A stretch of 64,000 nt of DNA from an uncultured Saprospiraceae bacterium (GTDB lineage Bacteria > Bacteroidota > Bacteroidia > Chitinophagales > Saprospiraceae): the NCBI GenBank assembly GCA_937941765.1, contig CALDGQ010000102.1, forward strand, positions 1-64,000. Direction: 5' to 3'. Shown here one piece after another: positions 54,906-63,864 of the stretch. Below the pieces are notes generated by a model, which had not been told where the DNA came from, did no database searches, and saw only the letters and a list, made by a program, of their open reading frames with translations. Both the position numbers and the translations under genes were made by a program. Position 1 is the first letter of the stretch; the number at the start of each line of letters is the position of its first letter.

Positions 54906-56731
54906 TTATGAAAAAAATTATTAGGAAGAAATCGAAAAAATTACTTTTTAAATTCTATTCTTATTTTTTAAAAGTCGAAAAAAGTTATATCAATCATCAG
55001 AATAAAAACTTTTTGTCGAAAATGAAATTCGTAGGACATGGCACTCATTTATGGGGTGAAATGAATATTCATGGAATGGAAAATATAGAATTGGGTAACA
55101 ATGTTCATATTGGTCGAGGAGCTTTTATTCAAGGTAGAGGAGGTCTCTATATTGGAGATAATACGCACATTAGTAGAAACATGCTACTGTATACTGTCAA
55201 TCATGATTACAATGGTGATAGAATTCCTTATGACGAAAAGCTTGTCAAAAAACCAGTCTACATCGGGAACAATGTCTGGGTAGGAATGAATGTATCCATC
55301 GCTCCAGGAACAACCATTGGTGATGGATGTATTATCGGGATGGGGACAGTTGTCCATGGAAATATTCCCCCACTTTCTATTGTTGGAAATTCAGGTTGGA
55401 AAAAAATAGCTGAACGAGATGAAAACCACTATAATAAATTAGATAAAGCCAGAGCTTATGGAGGCGCAGACGGAATTTCTTATAGTTCTAAACGAAGTTA
55501 TGATGTTTCAAATGTCGGAGATTCCATTAACACAAGTAGAGGTGATATATCTATTGTTTTGCATAATGGAGAAAAGGCGATTAGGAAAACATTCTTTGAC
55601 AACAAAGAAGGGAAGGAGTCTTACAATGCTACAATTGTTGCAATCGAGAAATTCAAAAATTATAAATGGTTTCCTAGTATCTGCAATGTAGAAAAAGATG
55701 CAATAGTTAGAGAATGTTATCCACAAGCGAGGAGATTAGATTTATGTATCAATGAATTGTCTAGTTCAGAAAAAGACTTGGTATTTGGTAAAATTTTATC
55801 TGCATTGCTCGATATATATTCGGCTGGTTATGCACATAGAGACATTCACGCCAAAAACATTTATGTCTTGAATAATAACAATGTAAAGTTGATTGATTTC
55901 GAAACAGTATGTGAACAAAGTAAATCAGTTGATTTTTGGAATTCATATGACATCACTGGAGAAGGCTTAGACTCACCATATGGTACAAACAATATGGCAG
56001 TCTTTTCAAAAATTGAAATGGAATCCGTACTAAGAAAATTATTCGATGTAGATTTAAAAACAGCTAAAGACTTATTAAGCGAAGAACTTAATAGAGAATT
56101 GTACGATGAATGCAGTAGTTTTAGAAGCAAGCATGTAGGGAATTCAAGTAGTCAAAGAGTAAAGCTTAGGAAGGCGAATATTTATAGCACATTCAATTTA
56201 AAAAACACAACAATTACGAACGGGCAAAGAAATACGAGTAAAAGATATCAGCAACTTGGCATCAATAAAAAAACTCTGCAAAACAAATCAGTTATAGATA
56301 TCGGATCAAATATTGGAGGAATGCTTCTGAACCTTTGGGAATTCGATATTGAAAAAGGAGTGGGAATTGAATTCGATGAAAATAAAGTTCGACTTGCAAA
56401 TAAATTGGGTTTAATTAATGGTATTGATCATATTAAATTTTTTCAAGGAGATGCTGAAAATCAAGACCAGTTACAATCGTTCGGGAAATTTGATATTGTT
56501 TTTAGCTTTGCAGTTATCGAGCATTTGACTTATAAAAATAAATATTTAGAATCTTTATCATTGTTATGTAAAGAGAAACTATTTTTTGAAGGAAATGCTG
56601 GTACCGATGTTTCTGTAATCATTGATACCTTAAAAAAGTTTGGATTCAAAACAGTTACGCACATAGGTGCATCTAATGATGAATTGAATAAAAATAACAA
56701 TGTAAGACCTCTTTTTGTTGCCGTCAAATAA
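54896..56731 (+). CDS. Fusion: beta-helix acyltransferase, kinase-like domain, methyltransferase (WbdD-like content)
   Basis: 611 residues; the start overlaps the wzt stop (ATG at 54908 is an alternative). Domain 1 (~40-170): left-handed beta-helix acetyltransferase with the catalytic-type His103 in TVNHDYNGDRIPY and VYIGNNVWVGMNVSIAPGTT. Domain 2 (~215-400): protein-kinase-like fold with Lys231 (AIRKTFF), the loop HRDIHAKN (Asp316, Asn321) and DFE (334-336) in place of DFG. Domain 3 (~430-611): class I methyltransferase with VIDIGSNIGG (466-475), Glu492 and FDIVFSFAVIEHL. E. coli WbdD, which caps O9a chains with methyl-phosphate and sets their length, joins a methyltransferase to a kinase in the opposite order. 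A cap-forming role here is inferred from content and the Wzm/Wzt neighbour. Confidence 0.82.
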   Translation: MALIMKKIIRKKSKKLLFKFYSYFLKVEKSYINHQNKNFLSKMKFVGHGTHLWGEMNIHGMENIELGNNVHIGRGAFIQGRGGLYIGDNTHISRNMLLYTVNHDYNGDRIPYDEKLVKKPVYIGNNVWVGMNVSIAPGTTIGDGCIIGMGTVVHGNIPPLSIVGNSGWKKIAERDENHYNKLDKARAYGGADGISYSSKRSYDVSNVGDSINTSRGDISIVLHNGEKAIRKTFFDNKEGKESYNATIVAIEKFKNYKWFPSICNVEKDAIVRECYPQARRLDLCINELSSSEKDLVFGKILSALLDIYSAGYAHRDIHAKNIYVLNNNNVKLIDFETVCEQSKSVDFWNSYDITGEGLDSPYGTNNMAVFSKIEMESVLRKLFDVDLKTAKDLLSEELNRELYDECSSFRSKHVGNSSSQRVKLRKANIYSTFNLKNTTITNGQRNTSKRYQQLGINKKTLQNKSVIDIGSNIGGMLLNLWEFDIEKGVGIEFDENKVRLANKLGLINGIDHIKFFQGDAENQDQLQSFGKFDIVFSFAVIEHLTYKNKYLESLSLLCKEKLFFEGNAGTDVSVIIDTLKKFGFKTVTHIGASNDELNKNNNVRPLFVAVK

Positions 56732-56738
56732 CAGCCCA

Positions 56739-57668
56739 ATGCAACCTCTTGTATCCATAGTAATTCCACTTTATAATCGAGAACATTTCATTTCGGACAC
56801 CCTGAAATCTGTCCGTTCTCAAACTTTTGAAAATTGGGAGTGTATTGTTGTTGATGATGGGTCAACTGATAATGGAATAAAAGTAGTTGAACAAATTTGC
56901 AAAGAAGATAGCAGAATCAAGCTGATCCAACAAACTAATAACGGTGCTCAAAGTGCTAGGAACAACGGAATAAAAGCAGCTAAAGGTAAATGGATAAATT
57001 TTTTAGATAGCGACGATACGTTTTTTTCGGAGAAATTAGAATCGCAATTAGTCAAGATAAATCAAGATGATCAAGTGGATGTGGTAACTTGCTATTCTGA
57101 AATAGTTAATAAAGTAAAGCAACAAAAAAGTTCATTTGAATGGAAAACGAAAGGTAACATTCTCAAAGGGATCTTGGATGGGACCATATATGTCGATTAC
57201 AATTGTGCGATAATTAGAAAATCGAAACTTGTCGAAATGGGTTTTTTAGATGAAGCCTGTCCTTCTTTTCAGGAATGGGATACACACATCCGTCTGGCAG
57301 AGATTTCAAAATATGATTATGTGCCAAAACCTTTAGTAAGTTATTATATACATGGCAATCAAATTTCATCAAATCCCGCACGTGCAGTGAAAGGCAGGCT
57401 GTATCTATATAAAAAACATGCTGATAAATTTAAAACGCATCTTTCGAATGAATCTTATTTGAAAAAAATGGTTCAATTAGAAAGTAAAATAAATGTATTA
57501 AATAATTCCGAAGAGAAAACGAAATTGCACAAAATTTTTTCTGAATTAGTTAATCAGAATACCGCTAAATATAATTTGCTTCGCATGAAATTTAAAAGCG
57601 CCAAAGCTATTAATGGTTACAAAAGTTTCATTTATAATAAGCTTAAAACTCCAAGTTCTATAAAATAG
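56739..57668 (+). CDS. Glycosyltransferase family 2
   Basis: 309 residues from the ATG at 56739, eight bases after the fusion gene. GT-A fold: VSIVIPLYNREHFISDTL at the start, VVDDGSTDNGI (~38-48), NNGAQSARNNGIKAAKG and FLDSDD (~92-97, metal- and donor-binding Asp). EWDTHIRLAEI (~175) is the typical acceptor-side block. The sugar transferred is unknown. No transmembrane segment is seen, so it probably acts on the lipid-linked glycan at the inner face of the membrane. Confidence 0.9.
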   Translation: MQPLVSIVIPLYNREHFISDTLKSVRSQTFENWECIVVDDGSTDNGIKVVEQICKEDSRIKLIQQTNNGAQSARNNGIKAAKGKWINFLDSDDTFFSEKLESQLVKINQDDQVDVVTCYSEIVNKVKQQKSSFEWKTKGNILKGILDGTIYVDYNCAIIRKSKLVEMGFLDEACPSFQEWDTHIRLAEISKYDYVPKPLVSYYIHGNQISSNPARAVKGRLYLYKKHADKFKTHLSNESYLKKMVQLESKINVLNNSEEKTKLHKIFSELVNQNTAKYNLLRMKFKSAKAINGYKSFIYNKLKTPSSIK

Positions 57669-57752
57669 TAGTCTTGTTTTTTATTGCAAGCAACTATTCA
57701 ACAATACAAATTCGCATTTTTTATTTCAACTTCCTTTTTTAAAAACATAAAC

Positions 57753-58181
57753 ATGATTGATAAAATTATCTACGAAGGAAAAGAATTAGCCATAATCATC
57801 CGAGCTTCTTTTAAAAAAGAAGGAATTGAATTTTTTACTCCTGACACTTTTTCTCAACAACTAGGTTACATGAACCGACCTGAAGGATATGTCATCGAAC
57901 CACATAGACACAACTTAGTGCCACGTGAGGTTGTAATGACTCAGGAAGTATTGTTTATCAAGTCTGGAAAAGTTCGTGTAGATTTTTATGATGATGAGCA
58001 AAATTATCTTCAGAGTTCCATATTATTGAAAGGAGATATAATTTTATTAGCAGCAGGAGGACACGGATTTGAAATGTTAGAAACATCAGAGATGATTGAA
58101 GTTAAACAAGGTCCTTATGTCGGAGAAAGAGACAAAGTTAGATTTGATCCTATTACTGCCGAAAACGCTGTATTTAAATAA
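57753..58181 (+). CDS. Small cupin-fold protein
   Basis: 142 residues from the ATG at 57753; the frame extends upstream but that segment is low-complexity. A single cupin barrel is likely: IEPHRHNLVPREV provides the metal-ligand His pair, then EVLFIKSGKVRVDFYDDE and LLKGDIILLAAGGHGFEML. Function is not recognised. Cupins in sugar clusters include 3,4-ketoisomerases and 3,5-epimerases, but the motifs do not match RmlC or FdtA clearly. A binding or regulatory role is equally possible. Confidence 0.6.
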   Translation: MIDKIIYEGKELAIIIRASFKKEGIEFFTPDTFSQQLGYMNRPEGYVIEPHRHNLVPREVVMTQEVLFIKSGKVRVDFYDDEQNYLQSSILLKGDIILLAAGGHGFEMLETSEMIEVKQGPYVGERDKVRFDPITAENAVFK

Positions 58182-58237
58182 TCAGATTTTCAAATGCTTC
58201 AGCAATTTGATTTGCACACAATAATTAAAGGTTTAAA

Positions 58238-59116
58238 ATGACAAAAATAAATTATGTTTTTCTGGGCCACCATAAGGTAGCCACAAGATATGTAATTGCT
58301 ATATTGAATGGATTGTGTGCTCAAATTGGCTTGCAATCAGCAGAATATGCAAGTCAAAAAAGATTAGAAGATAACATTTCTAACAATTCAAACGCTTTTC
58401 TTTATTATACGAATGCTAACAAAAATGTCTTTCTTAATAATATCGAAAATGCAACCACAGTAAAAGGTTTTCACCTAATTAGAGATCCAAGAGATATTGT
58501 AATATCATCTTATTTTTCACACTTATACAGTCACTCTACTAGTAATTGGGAAGCATTGATTGATCACAGAAAAAAGCTTGAAGCGCTCAATAAAAAAGAT
58601 GGCATAATTGCTGAAATGGATTTTAGAATGCAAGAAATGGCTGATCTAAATTCTTGGACAAATGATGAAACTGAAAATATTGCAACTTTTCGTTTAGAAG
58701 ATATCATGATATCACCTTACAAGGTTTGGCTTCAAATTATGAATCACCTAGAGCTAATTGAAGATAAAAGTTTTAATTTACGTTCAATCAACCATTTGAG
58801 TAAATTACTTTTAAATGAATTTAAAGAAAGAATCGTAAAGAAAAAATCAGGTAATGACAACAACAAAATTTCACCTCACTTTCTATTGTCCTTGGTTTAC
58901 ATGAATCGTTTCGAAGCAAAATCAAAAGGTAGAAAAATGGGAGAGGAAAGCGTAAAAAGTCATTATAGAAAAGGAGTAGCTGGTGATTGGATCAATCATT
59001 TCGATGATGAATTATTGGACATCTTCAAATCAAAATACAATAATGTTTTGCTCAATATGGGATACGAGAAAAATGAAAACTGGGAAGATAAATACAAAAT
59101 TAAAGTTACTTATTAA
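58238..59116 (+). CDS. Sulfotransferase (PAPS-dependent), probable carbohydrate sulfotransferase
   Basis: 292 residues. The 5'-phosphosulfate loop is VFLGHHKVATRYVI (~6-19), the 3'-phosphate site is LIRDPRDIVISSYFSHL (~80-96), and the C-terminal RKGVAGDWINHFDDELLDIF is the third conserved sulfotransferase block. It should transfer sulfate from PAPS to a hydroxyl or amine of the glycan. The start of the next gene overlaps by one base. Its PAPS supply could come from the cysC-cysD-cysN operon in this window. Confidence 0.82.
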   Translation: MTKINYVFLGHHKVATRYVIAILNGLCAQIGLQSAEYASQKRLEDNISNNSNAFLYYTNANKNVFLNNIENATTVKGFHLIRDPRDIVISSYFSHLYSHSTSNWEALIDHRKKLEALNKKDGIIAEMDFRMQEMADLNSWTNDETENIATFRLEDIMISPYKVWLQIMNHLELIEDKSFNLRSINHLSKLLLNEFKERIVKKKSGNDNNKISPHFLLSLVYMNRFEAKSKGRKMGEESVKSHYRKGVAGDWINHFDDELLDIFKSKYNNVLLNMGYEKNENWEDKYKIKVTY

Positions 59117-60231
59117 TGATACCTGTAAACACACCACTCCTCTCAGGAAATGAAGGAAAATATCTTCAAGAATGTATCGACACCAACTGGATATCAAGTG
59201 AAGGCCCTTTTGTAAAACGATTTGAAAAAGACTTTGCAAAGTATGTTGATCGTCAATTTGGAATTGCAGTAGCCAATGGCTCCGCTGCACTTGATGTTGC
59301 CGTGAAAGCATTGGACTTACCAAAAGGAAGTGAAGTCATTATGCCAACTTTTACGATTATTTCTCCGGCAGCATCTTTAATATATGCAGGATTGAAACCT
59401 GTTTTAGTTGATTCCAAAATAGATACTTGGAATATGGATGTGGATCAAATTGAAGCAAAAATTACAGAAAAAACTAAAGCAATTATTGTCGTTCATATTT
59501 ATGGATTGCCTGTAGAAATGGACAAAATTGTAAGCCTTGCTAAAAAATACAATCTAAGAATAATTGAAGACGCAGCTGAGATGCATGGCCAAGAATATAA
59601 TGGCAAAAAATGTGGTTCATTCGGAGATATCAGCATTTTTAGTTTTTATCCTAACAAGCATATTACAACTGGTGAAGGCGGGATGATCGTTACAGATGAC
59701 CAACATCTTTTAGAGCGTTGCCAATCCTTACGTAACTTATGTTTTAAGAAGGAACAACGTTATGTACATGATGAACTTGGTTGGAATTATAGAATGACGA
59801 ATCTACAAGCAGCACTTGGTGTCGCACAGTTGGAAAAAATTGAGACACATGTAGAAAAGAAAAGGAAAATCGGAAGGTTGTATAATGAACTACTTCAACC
59901 GGTCAAAGATGTTTTTCAATTACCACTAGCTCAAACCGATTATGCCGAAAATATATACTGGGTGTACGGGATGTTAGCAAAATCGAATGAAGCTAGGAAT
60001 GCAATTCTTCAAACTCTACGTGAACACAAGACTGGAACCCGAACTTTCTTTTGGTGTATGCACGAACAGCCTGTCTTTCAAAAAATGGGTTTATTTAACA
60101 ATGAGTCCTATCCTGTTGCTGAAAAATTAGCCCGTACTGGTTTCTACATTCCTGCAGGATTAGGAATTTCAGAAAAAGAAATAGAGACGGTTGCGACACA
60201 AATAAAATCAGCAGTTCATGAAAGTGTTTGA
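59116..60231 (+). CDS. Perosamine-synthase-like sugar aminotransferase (DegT/DnrJ/EryC1)
   Basis: 371 residues. The pattern DTNWISSEGPFVKRFEKDFA, ANGSAALDVAVKALDL, IEDAAEMHGQEYNGKKCG and SFYPNKHITTGEGGM (PLP Lys181), with FFWCMHEQPVFQKMG near the C terminus, is that of GDP-perosamine synthase (RfbE/Per). It aminates C4 of a 4-keto-6-deoxy nucleotide sugar. GDP-mannose dehydratase is not in the window. The next gene overlaps by 14 bases and encodes a methyltransferase, which might modify the new amino group. Confidence 0.82.
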   Translation: MIPVNTPLLSGNEGKYLQECIDTNWISSEGPFVKRFEKDFAKYVDRQFGIAVANGSAALDVAVKALDLPKGSEVIMPTFTIISPAASLIYAGLKPVLVDSKIDTWNMDVDQIEAKITEKTKAIIVVHIYGLPVEMDKIVSLAKKYNLRIIEDAAEMHGQEYNGKKCGSFGDISIFSFYPNKHITTGEGGMIVTDDQHLLERCQSLRNLCFKKEQRYVHDELGWNYRMTNLQAALGVAQLEKIETHVEKKRKIGRLYNELLQPVKDVFQLPLAQTDYAENIYWVYGMLAKSNEARNAILQTLREHKTGTRTFFWCMHEQPVFQKMGLFNNESYPVAEKLARTGFYIPAGLGISEKEIETVATQIKSAVHESV

Positions 60232-60991
60232 TAAATATGCTGCATACTACGATTTGTTATATAAAGACAAAGCGTACGATGAGGAAGCAAATTATGTAGC
60301 TGACCTTATTCATAAAGTTGCCAAAAGCGCACAAAGCATTTTAGATTTGGGTTGTGGAACAGGCAAACATGCTTTCCATTTAGCAAAGTTAGGCTATGCA
60401 GTCGATGGAGTAGATTTATCGTCAGCAATGATCGAAACGGCGAATGAAAATCGAAACGATGAATTCCAACAATGCAAAAACAAATTGGGATTTGAAGTCG
60501 GTGATGCAAGAACGTATCGATCTGAAAAGAAATATGATGTGGTAGTTGCTTTGTTTCATGTAATGAGTTATCAAAATTCTAATGAAGATATAGAGGCAGT
60601 TTATCAAACTGCAAAACATCATTTGAAAAAAGGCGGACTTTTTATATTCGACTTCTGGTACGGTCCAGCCGTGTTGACAGATCCTCCTGTGGTTAGAGTA
60701 AAAAGATTGGCTGACGAAAATATTGATGTCACTCGTATCGCAGAACCGGAAGTGCATTACAATGAAAATATTGTGGATGTCAACTACACCGTTCTGATTA
60801 AAGATAAAAAAACAGGAGAAGTTGAGGAAGTAAAGGAAAAACATCCAATGAGATACTTGTTTTTAAAAGAATTAAATCTCTTTGAAGAAAAAACAAATTT
60901 CAAAAGAATACATGCATTTGAATGGCGAAATTTTCAAAACCCAACAGCAGATAGTTGGAATGTAGTTACATTGTTGAAGTATGAAGGGTAA
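60218..60991 (+). CDS. Class I SAM methyltransferase, possibly amino-sugar N-methyltransferase
   Basis: 257 residues. FDKYAAYYDLLYKDKAYDEE at the N terminus and motif I ILDLGCGTGKHAFHLA (~42-57), then VDGVDLSSAMIETA and GGLFIFDFWYGPAVL, resemble the DesVI/TylM1-type N-methyltransferases of amino deoxysugars and related general enzymes. Fourteen bases of overlap with the perosamine-synthase-like gene imply a shared substrate path. N-methylation of the 4-amino sugar is inferred; O-methylation is the alternative. Confidence 0.75.
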   Translation: MKVFDKYAAYYDLLYKDKAYDEEANYVADLIHKVAKSAQSILDLGCGTGKHAFHLAKLGYAVDGVDLSSAMIETANENRNDEFQQCKNKLGFEVGDARTYRSEKKYDVVVALFHVMSYQNSNEDIEAVYQTAKHHLKKGGLFIFDFWYGPAVLTDPPVVRVKRLADENIDVTRIAEPEVHYNENIVDVNYTVLIKDKKTGEVEEVKEKHPMRYLFLKELNLFEEKTNFKRIHAFEWRNFQNPTADSWNVVTLLKYEG

Positions 60992-62189
60992 AGCAGTTGG
61001 TTTAATTACAGCACATAGCTGGATAGGTATGTCTACACCAGTTATCAATACGGCAATTTATCTTGCAGATCAAGGTTATCAAGTCGATATCTTTATGAAC
61101 GAAAGTAAATTTGTCGAAGAGGACTTAGGTATTAAAAAACCGCAATTTGAAAATCCGAATATAAATGTTGTTTCCACTATTCAAAAAAAGAAAATATCAT
61201 TAGTCGAAAAGGGAATCGCATTTTTCACCGGATTGAAACCAGCTGATGTTCGTTTTGTTAGAAATTTTAGAAAAAATCCGAAACGAAAAAAATATGATTT
61301 TTTTATTGGCTACGATTTAAGAGGTTTGGCACGAGCTGCTGTATTATCCTTTTTTTCAAAAACACCTTTTATATTTCATTCCTTGGAATTAGAAAAGCCG
61401 AATAGCTTCTCCTATTTTGATAAAAAGCGGGCTCAAAAATCTTTGTTATCGATTTCTCAGGATGAAATTCGTTGTGATTTACTTTCTTTAATTTTCTCGT
61501 TGAATAGAGAGAAAGTAATGATTTCATACAATAGCCCATTAGGAAATAAAATGTTAGAAAAGAAAAATTATTTCAGAGAAACATTTAGTATTCCAGAAAA
61601 TAAGGTAATTGTGTTGGCATCAGGGGGGTTGGCAAAATCACATTATATTGACAAATTATTAGAAACAGTTAAAGATTGGCCTGATGAATTTGTACTTGTG
61701 CTTCATGGTTGGATACCTAAAAAACCTTTGGAAAACGAAATACGAGCTTATGTCAAAGAATTTCCAAATAAAATCTACTTATCGACTAATTTCTTTTCCT
61801 ATCAAGATAAATTTGAATTATATCAATCTGTAGATATCGGATTGATTTTATTTGCACATTCAGATGATTTTAATGTAAAATATGCGGCTGGATCTGCGGG
61901 TAAATTATTTGATTTCTTTAAGGTCGGTGTACCTATTGTTGCTAACAATGTTCCTGGAATGCAGGATTGGGTTGTTGGAAAATCTTGTGGTGTTGTCTTC
62001 AATGAAGATATTGAATTGGTTAAGTGTTTACAAGAGGTGAATGAAAATTATGATTATTATGCCAGGAATTCTAGTATGCAATTTGACAAGTATGAATTCA
62101 CAAATTCATACAAATTAATATTAAACAGAATTGAAGACAAATTGAATCTTCCAATTTCTGAAATTACAAAAGAAAAAGTAATTAACTAA
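60981..62189 (+). CDS. GT-B fold glycosyltransferase (GT4-like)
   Basis: 402 residues overlapping the upstream gene by 11 bases. The N-terminal half (AVGLITAHSWIGMSTPVINT, FFIGYDLRGLARAA) and the C-terminal donor half (VIVLASGGLAKSHYIDKLLE, YAAGSAGKLFDFFKVGVPIV, VPGMQDWV) show the GT-B plan. Similarity to classical GT4 is moderate, and the usual E-x7-E is replaced by AAGSAGKLFDFF. Sugar unknown. Confidence 0.75.
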   Translation: MKGKAVGLITAHSWIGMSTPVINTAIYLADQGYQVDIFMNESKFVEEDLGIKKPQFENPNINVVSTIQKKKISLVEKGIAFFTGLKPADVRFVRNFRKNPKRKKYDFFIGYDLRGLARAAVLSFFSKTPFIFHSLELEKPNSFSYFDKKRAQKSLLSISQDEIRCDLLSLIFSLNREKVMISYNSPLGNKMLEKKNYFRETFSIPENKVIVLASGGLAKSHYIDKLLETVKDWPDEFVLVLHGWIPKKPLENEIRAYVKEFPNKIYLSTNFFSYQDKFELYQSVDIGLILFAHSDDFNVKYAAGSAGKLFDFFKVGVPIVANNVPGMQDWVVGKSCGVVFNEDIELVKCLQEVNENYDYYARNSSMQFDKYEFTNSYKLILNRIEDKLNLPISEITKEKVIN

Positions 62190-62191
62190 AA

Positions 62192-63040
62192 ATGAATTTC
62201 ATTAACCGTGTGAAAAATAAAATTTTTGACATCACTTTAGATGCGTACTATCTGAAAAAAGATAAAAAACACTTAAAGCGATCAAAGAATTTATTGATGG
62301 TGCCAACTAGTGGCAAAAGGGTAGGAGGAAAATATTCTTATGGTGAATGGTGCCATGTAATTGGATTGTTTCAAGGTCTTATGTATCATCACCTAAATCC
62401 TGAAATTGAAAATAAGATATTGGATATTGGTTGTGGTTCAGGATTGTTGGGAATATCCGCGCAACCTTTTTTAGGAGATAAAGGAAATTACACAGGCATC
62501 GAAATACAGAAGCATCTAGTTGATTTTTGTAATGATCATTATCCAGATAACTATAAATTTTTGCTTCAAAAGACAAAGAATGAAATTTATGGAGCAAAGG
62601 ATGATTACGAACCTTGGTCAGTTGAAGATGCCTCAAAAGATGCGGTTACTGCACTTTCAGTATGGACTCATCTCAATGAAGAAGCAGGAAAATTTTACCT
62701 TAAAGAAGTAGCTCGTGTATTGAAAAAAGATGGAATAGCAATCATTACCTGTTTTAGTCTTGATAAAAATTATGACAGTTTTTTACACGAATCTACTGAT
62801 AAAGGTGCCTATCATATGACCGAAAAATCTAGATGGAATTTTAGCGAAAGTGCTTACGGGTCAAAAAATTGGTTCTATCCTAAATGGGCAGAAATTCCGG
62901 AGGCTGCTATTGGCGTAAAAGAAGCTGGAATTGATGAAATGATCACTGAATCAGGATTAAAGCTAGTAAAAAAGTATAATGGATATTGGAAAGAAAAACC
63001 AGGTTTCTATTTTCAAGATGTCCTTATATTAAAAAAATAA
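62192..63040 (+). CDS. Class I SAM-dependent methyltransferase
   Basis: 282 residues, two bases after the previous stop. A basic N-terminal helical segment (~1-45) may touch the membrane. Motif I is ILDIGCGSGLLGISA (~76-90), then YTGIEIQKHLVDFC and VTALSVWTHLNEEAGKFYLKEV and VLKKDGIAIITCFSL. It probably methylates a sugar of the glycan or its lipid-linked precursor. Its stop overlaps the start of the sulfotransferase gene (TAATG). Confidence 0.8.
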   Translation: MNFINRVKNKIFDITLDAYYLKKDKKHLKRSKNLLMVPTSGKRVGGKYSYGEWCHVIGLFQGLMYHHLNPEIENKILDIGCGSGLLGISAQPFLGDKGNYTGIEIQKHLVDFCNDHYPDNYKFLLQKTKNEIYGAKDDYEPWSVEDASKDAVTALSVWTHLNEEAGKFYLKEVARVLKKDGIAIITCFSLDKNYDSFLHESTDKGAYHMTEKSRWNFSESAYGSKNWFYPKWAEIPEAAIGVKEAGIDEMITESGLKLVKKYNGYWKEKPGFYFQDVLILKK

Positions 63041-63864
63041 TGAGTTTTCCTAACAATAAAACTTTAATTCTTGTCGGAATGCATCGTTCAGGTACTTCCT
63101 TGACAGCTCAATGGCTGGAAAAAACTGGATTGTTCATCGGTGATAAAATGGTAGGAAGCAATGTCGGTAATGAAAATGGACATTTTGAGGATGAAGATTT
63201 TAATTTTTTACAGCATAATATTCTCCAAGAAAATTCTCTGAGCTATAAGGTCAGAGGTTCACAAAAAATCAAAATTGCTAAAAAGTTTGAAGCACAAGCA
63301 AAAGCAATTGTTCTTAAACGAAATGAAGAAAAAGGAGATTGGGGCTGGAAGGATCCAAGAACTTGTTTGCTACTCGATTTTTGGAATAATTTAATTCCGA
63401 ATCCTTATTACTTATTTGTTTATCGTTCTTACAGTGAAGTGGCTTCCTCAATTTATAGGAGAGAGATTAAGAAATTCAAAAAGCGGAAAAATAAAATCGG
63501 TGGTATCTTTCAACGATTGAGTCATTATAAAAATTATAATTCCTTAGTATCTGAAAATTTAGAATCTTGGATCAAACATAATGAAAGCATTTTAAATTTT
63601 ATAAAAGATAAAAAACCTCAAAACTATATTGTTGTAAATTCGGAAAACGTGATTGCCAGCAATGAAAAACTGTTTTATCACTTGAAAGATAATTGGGGTT
63701 TTGATTTGTCTTACTTTCCTATTTCCAATCTATACGATCAAAAAAAAATGGATAAGAAAAGTGGTGTTGAAGTAAGTCAATCATTAAAGGACAAAGCAAA
63801 CAGCGTTTTTAATCAATTAGAAAAACTTGAAGAAAGTAGTTCATTGAAAAATCTAAAAATATGA
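63040..63864 (+). CDS. Sulfotransferase-family protein
   Basis: 274 residues from the ATG at 63040, chosen because it overlaps the previous stop and starts just before the nucleotide loop; the frame is open 18 codons further upstream. The 5'-phosphosulfate loop is ILVGMHRSGTSLTAQWLEKT (~10-29), the 3'-phosphate segment is VYRSYSEVASSIYRR, and GWKDPRTCLLLDFW lies between. It is the second sulfotransferase of the cluster and unlike the first in sequence, so a different position or sugar may be sulfated. Confidence 0.8.
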   Translation: MSFPNNKTLILVGMHRSGTSLTAQWLEKTGLFIGDKMVGSNVGNENGHFEDEDFNFLQHNILQENSLSYKVRGSQKIKIAKKFEAQAKAIVLKRNEEKGDWGWKDPRTCLLLDFWNNLIPNPYYLFVYRSYSEVASSIYRREIKKFKKRKNKIGGIFQRLSHYKNYNSLVSENLESWIKHNESILNFIKDKKPQNYIVVNSENVIASNEKLFYHLKDNWGFDLSYFPISNLYDQKKMDKKSGVEVSQSLKDKANSVFNQLEKLEESSSLKNLKI

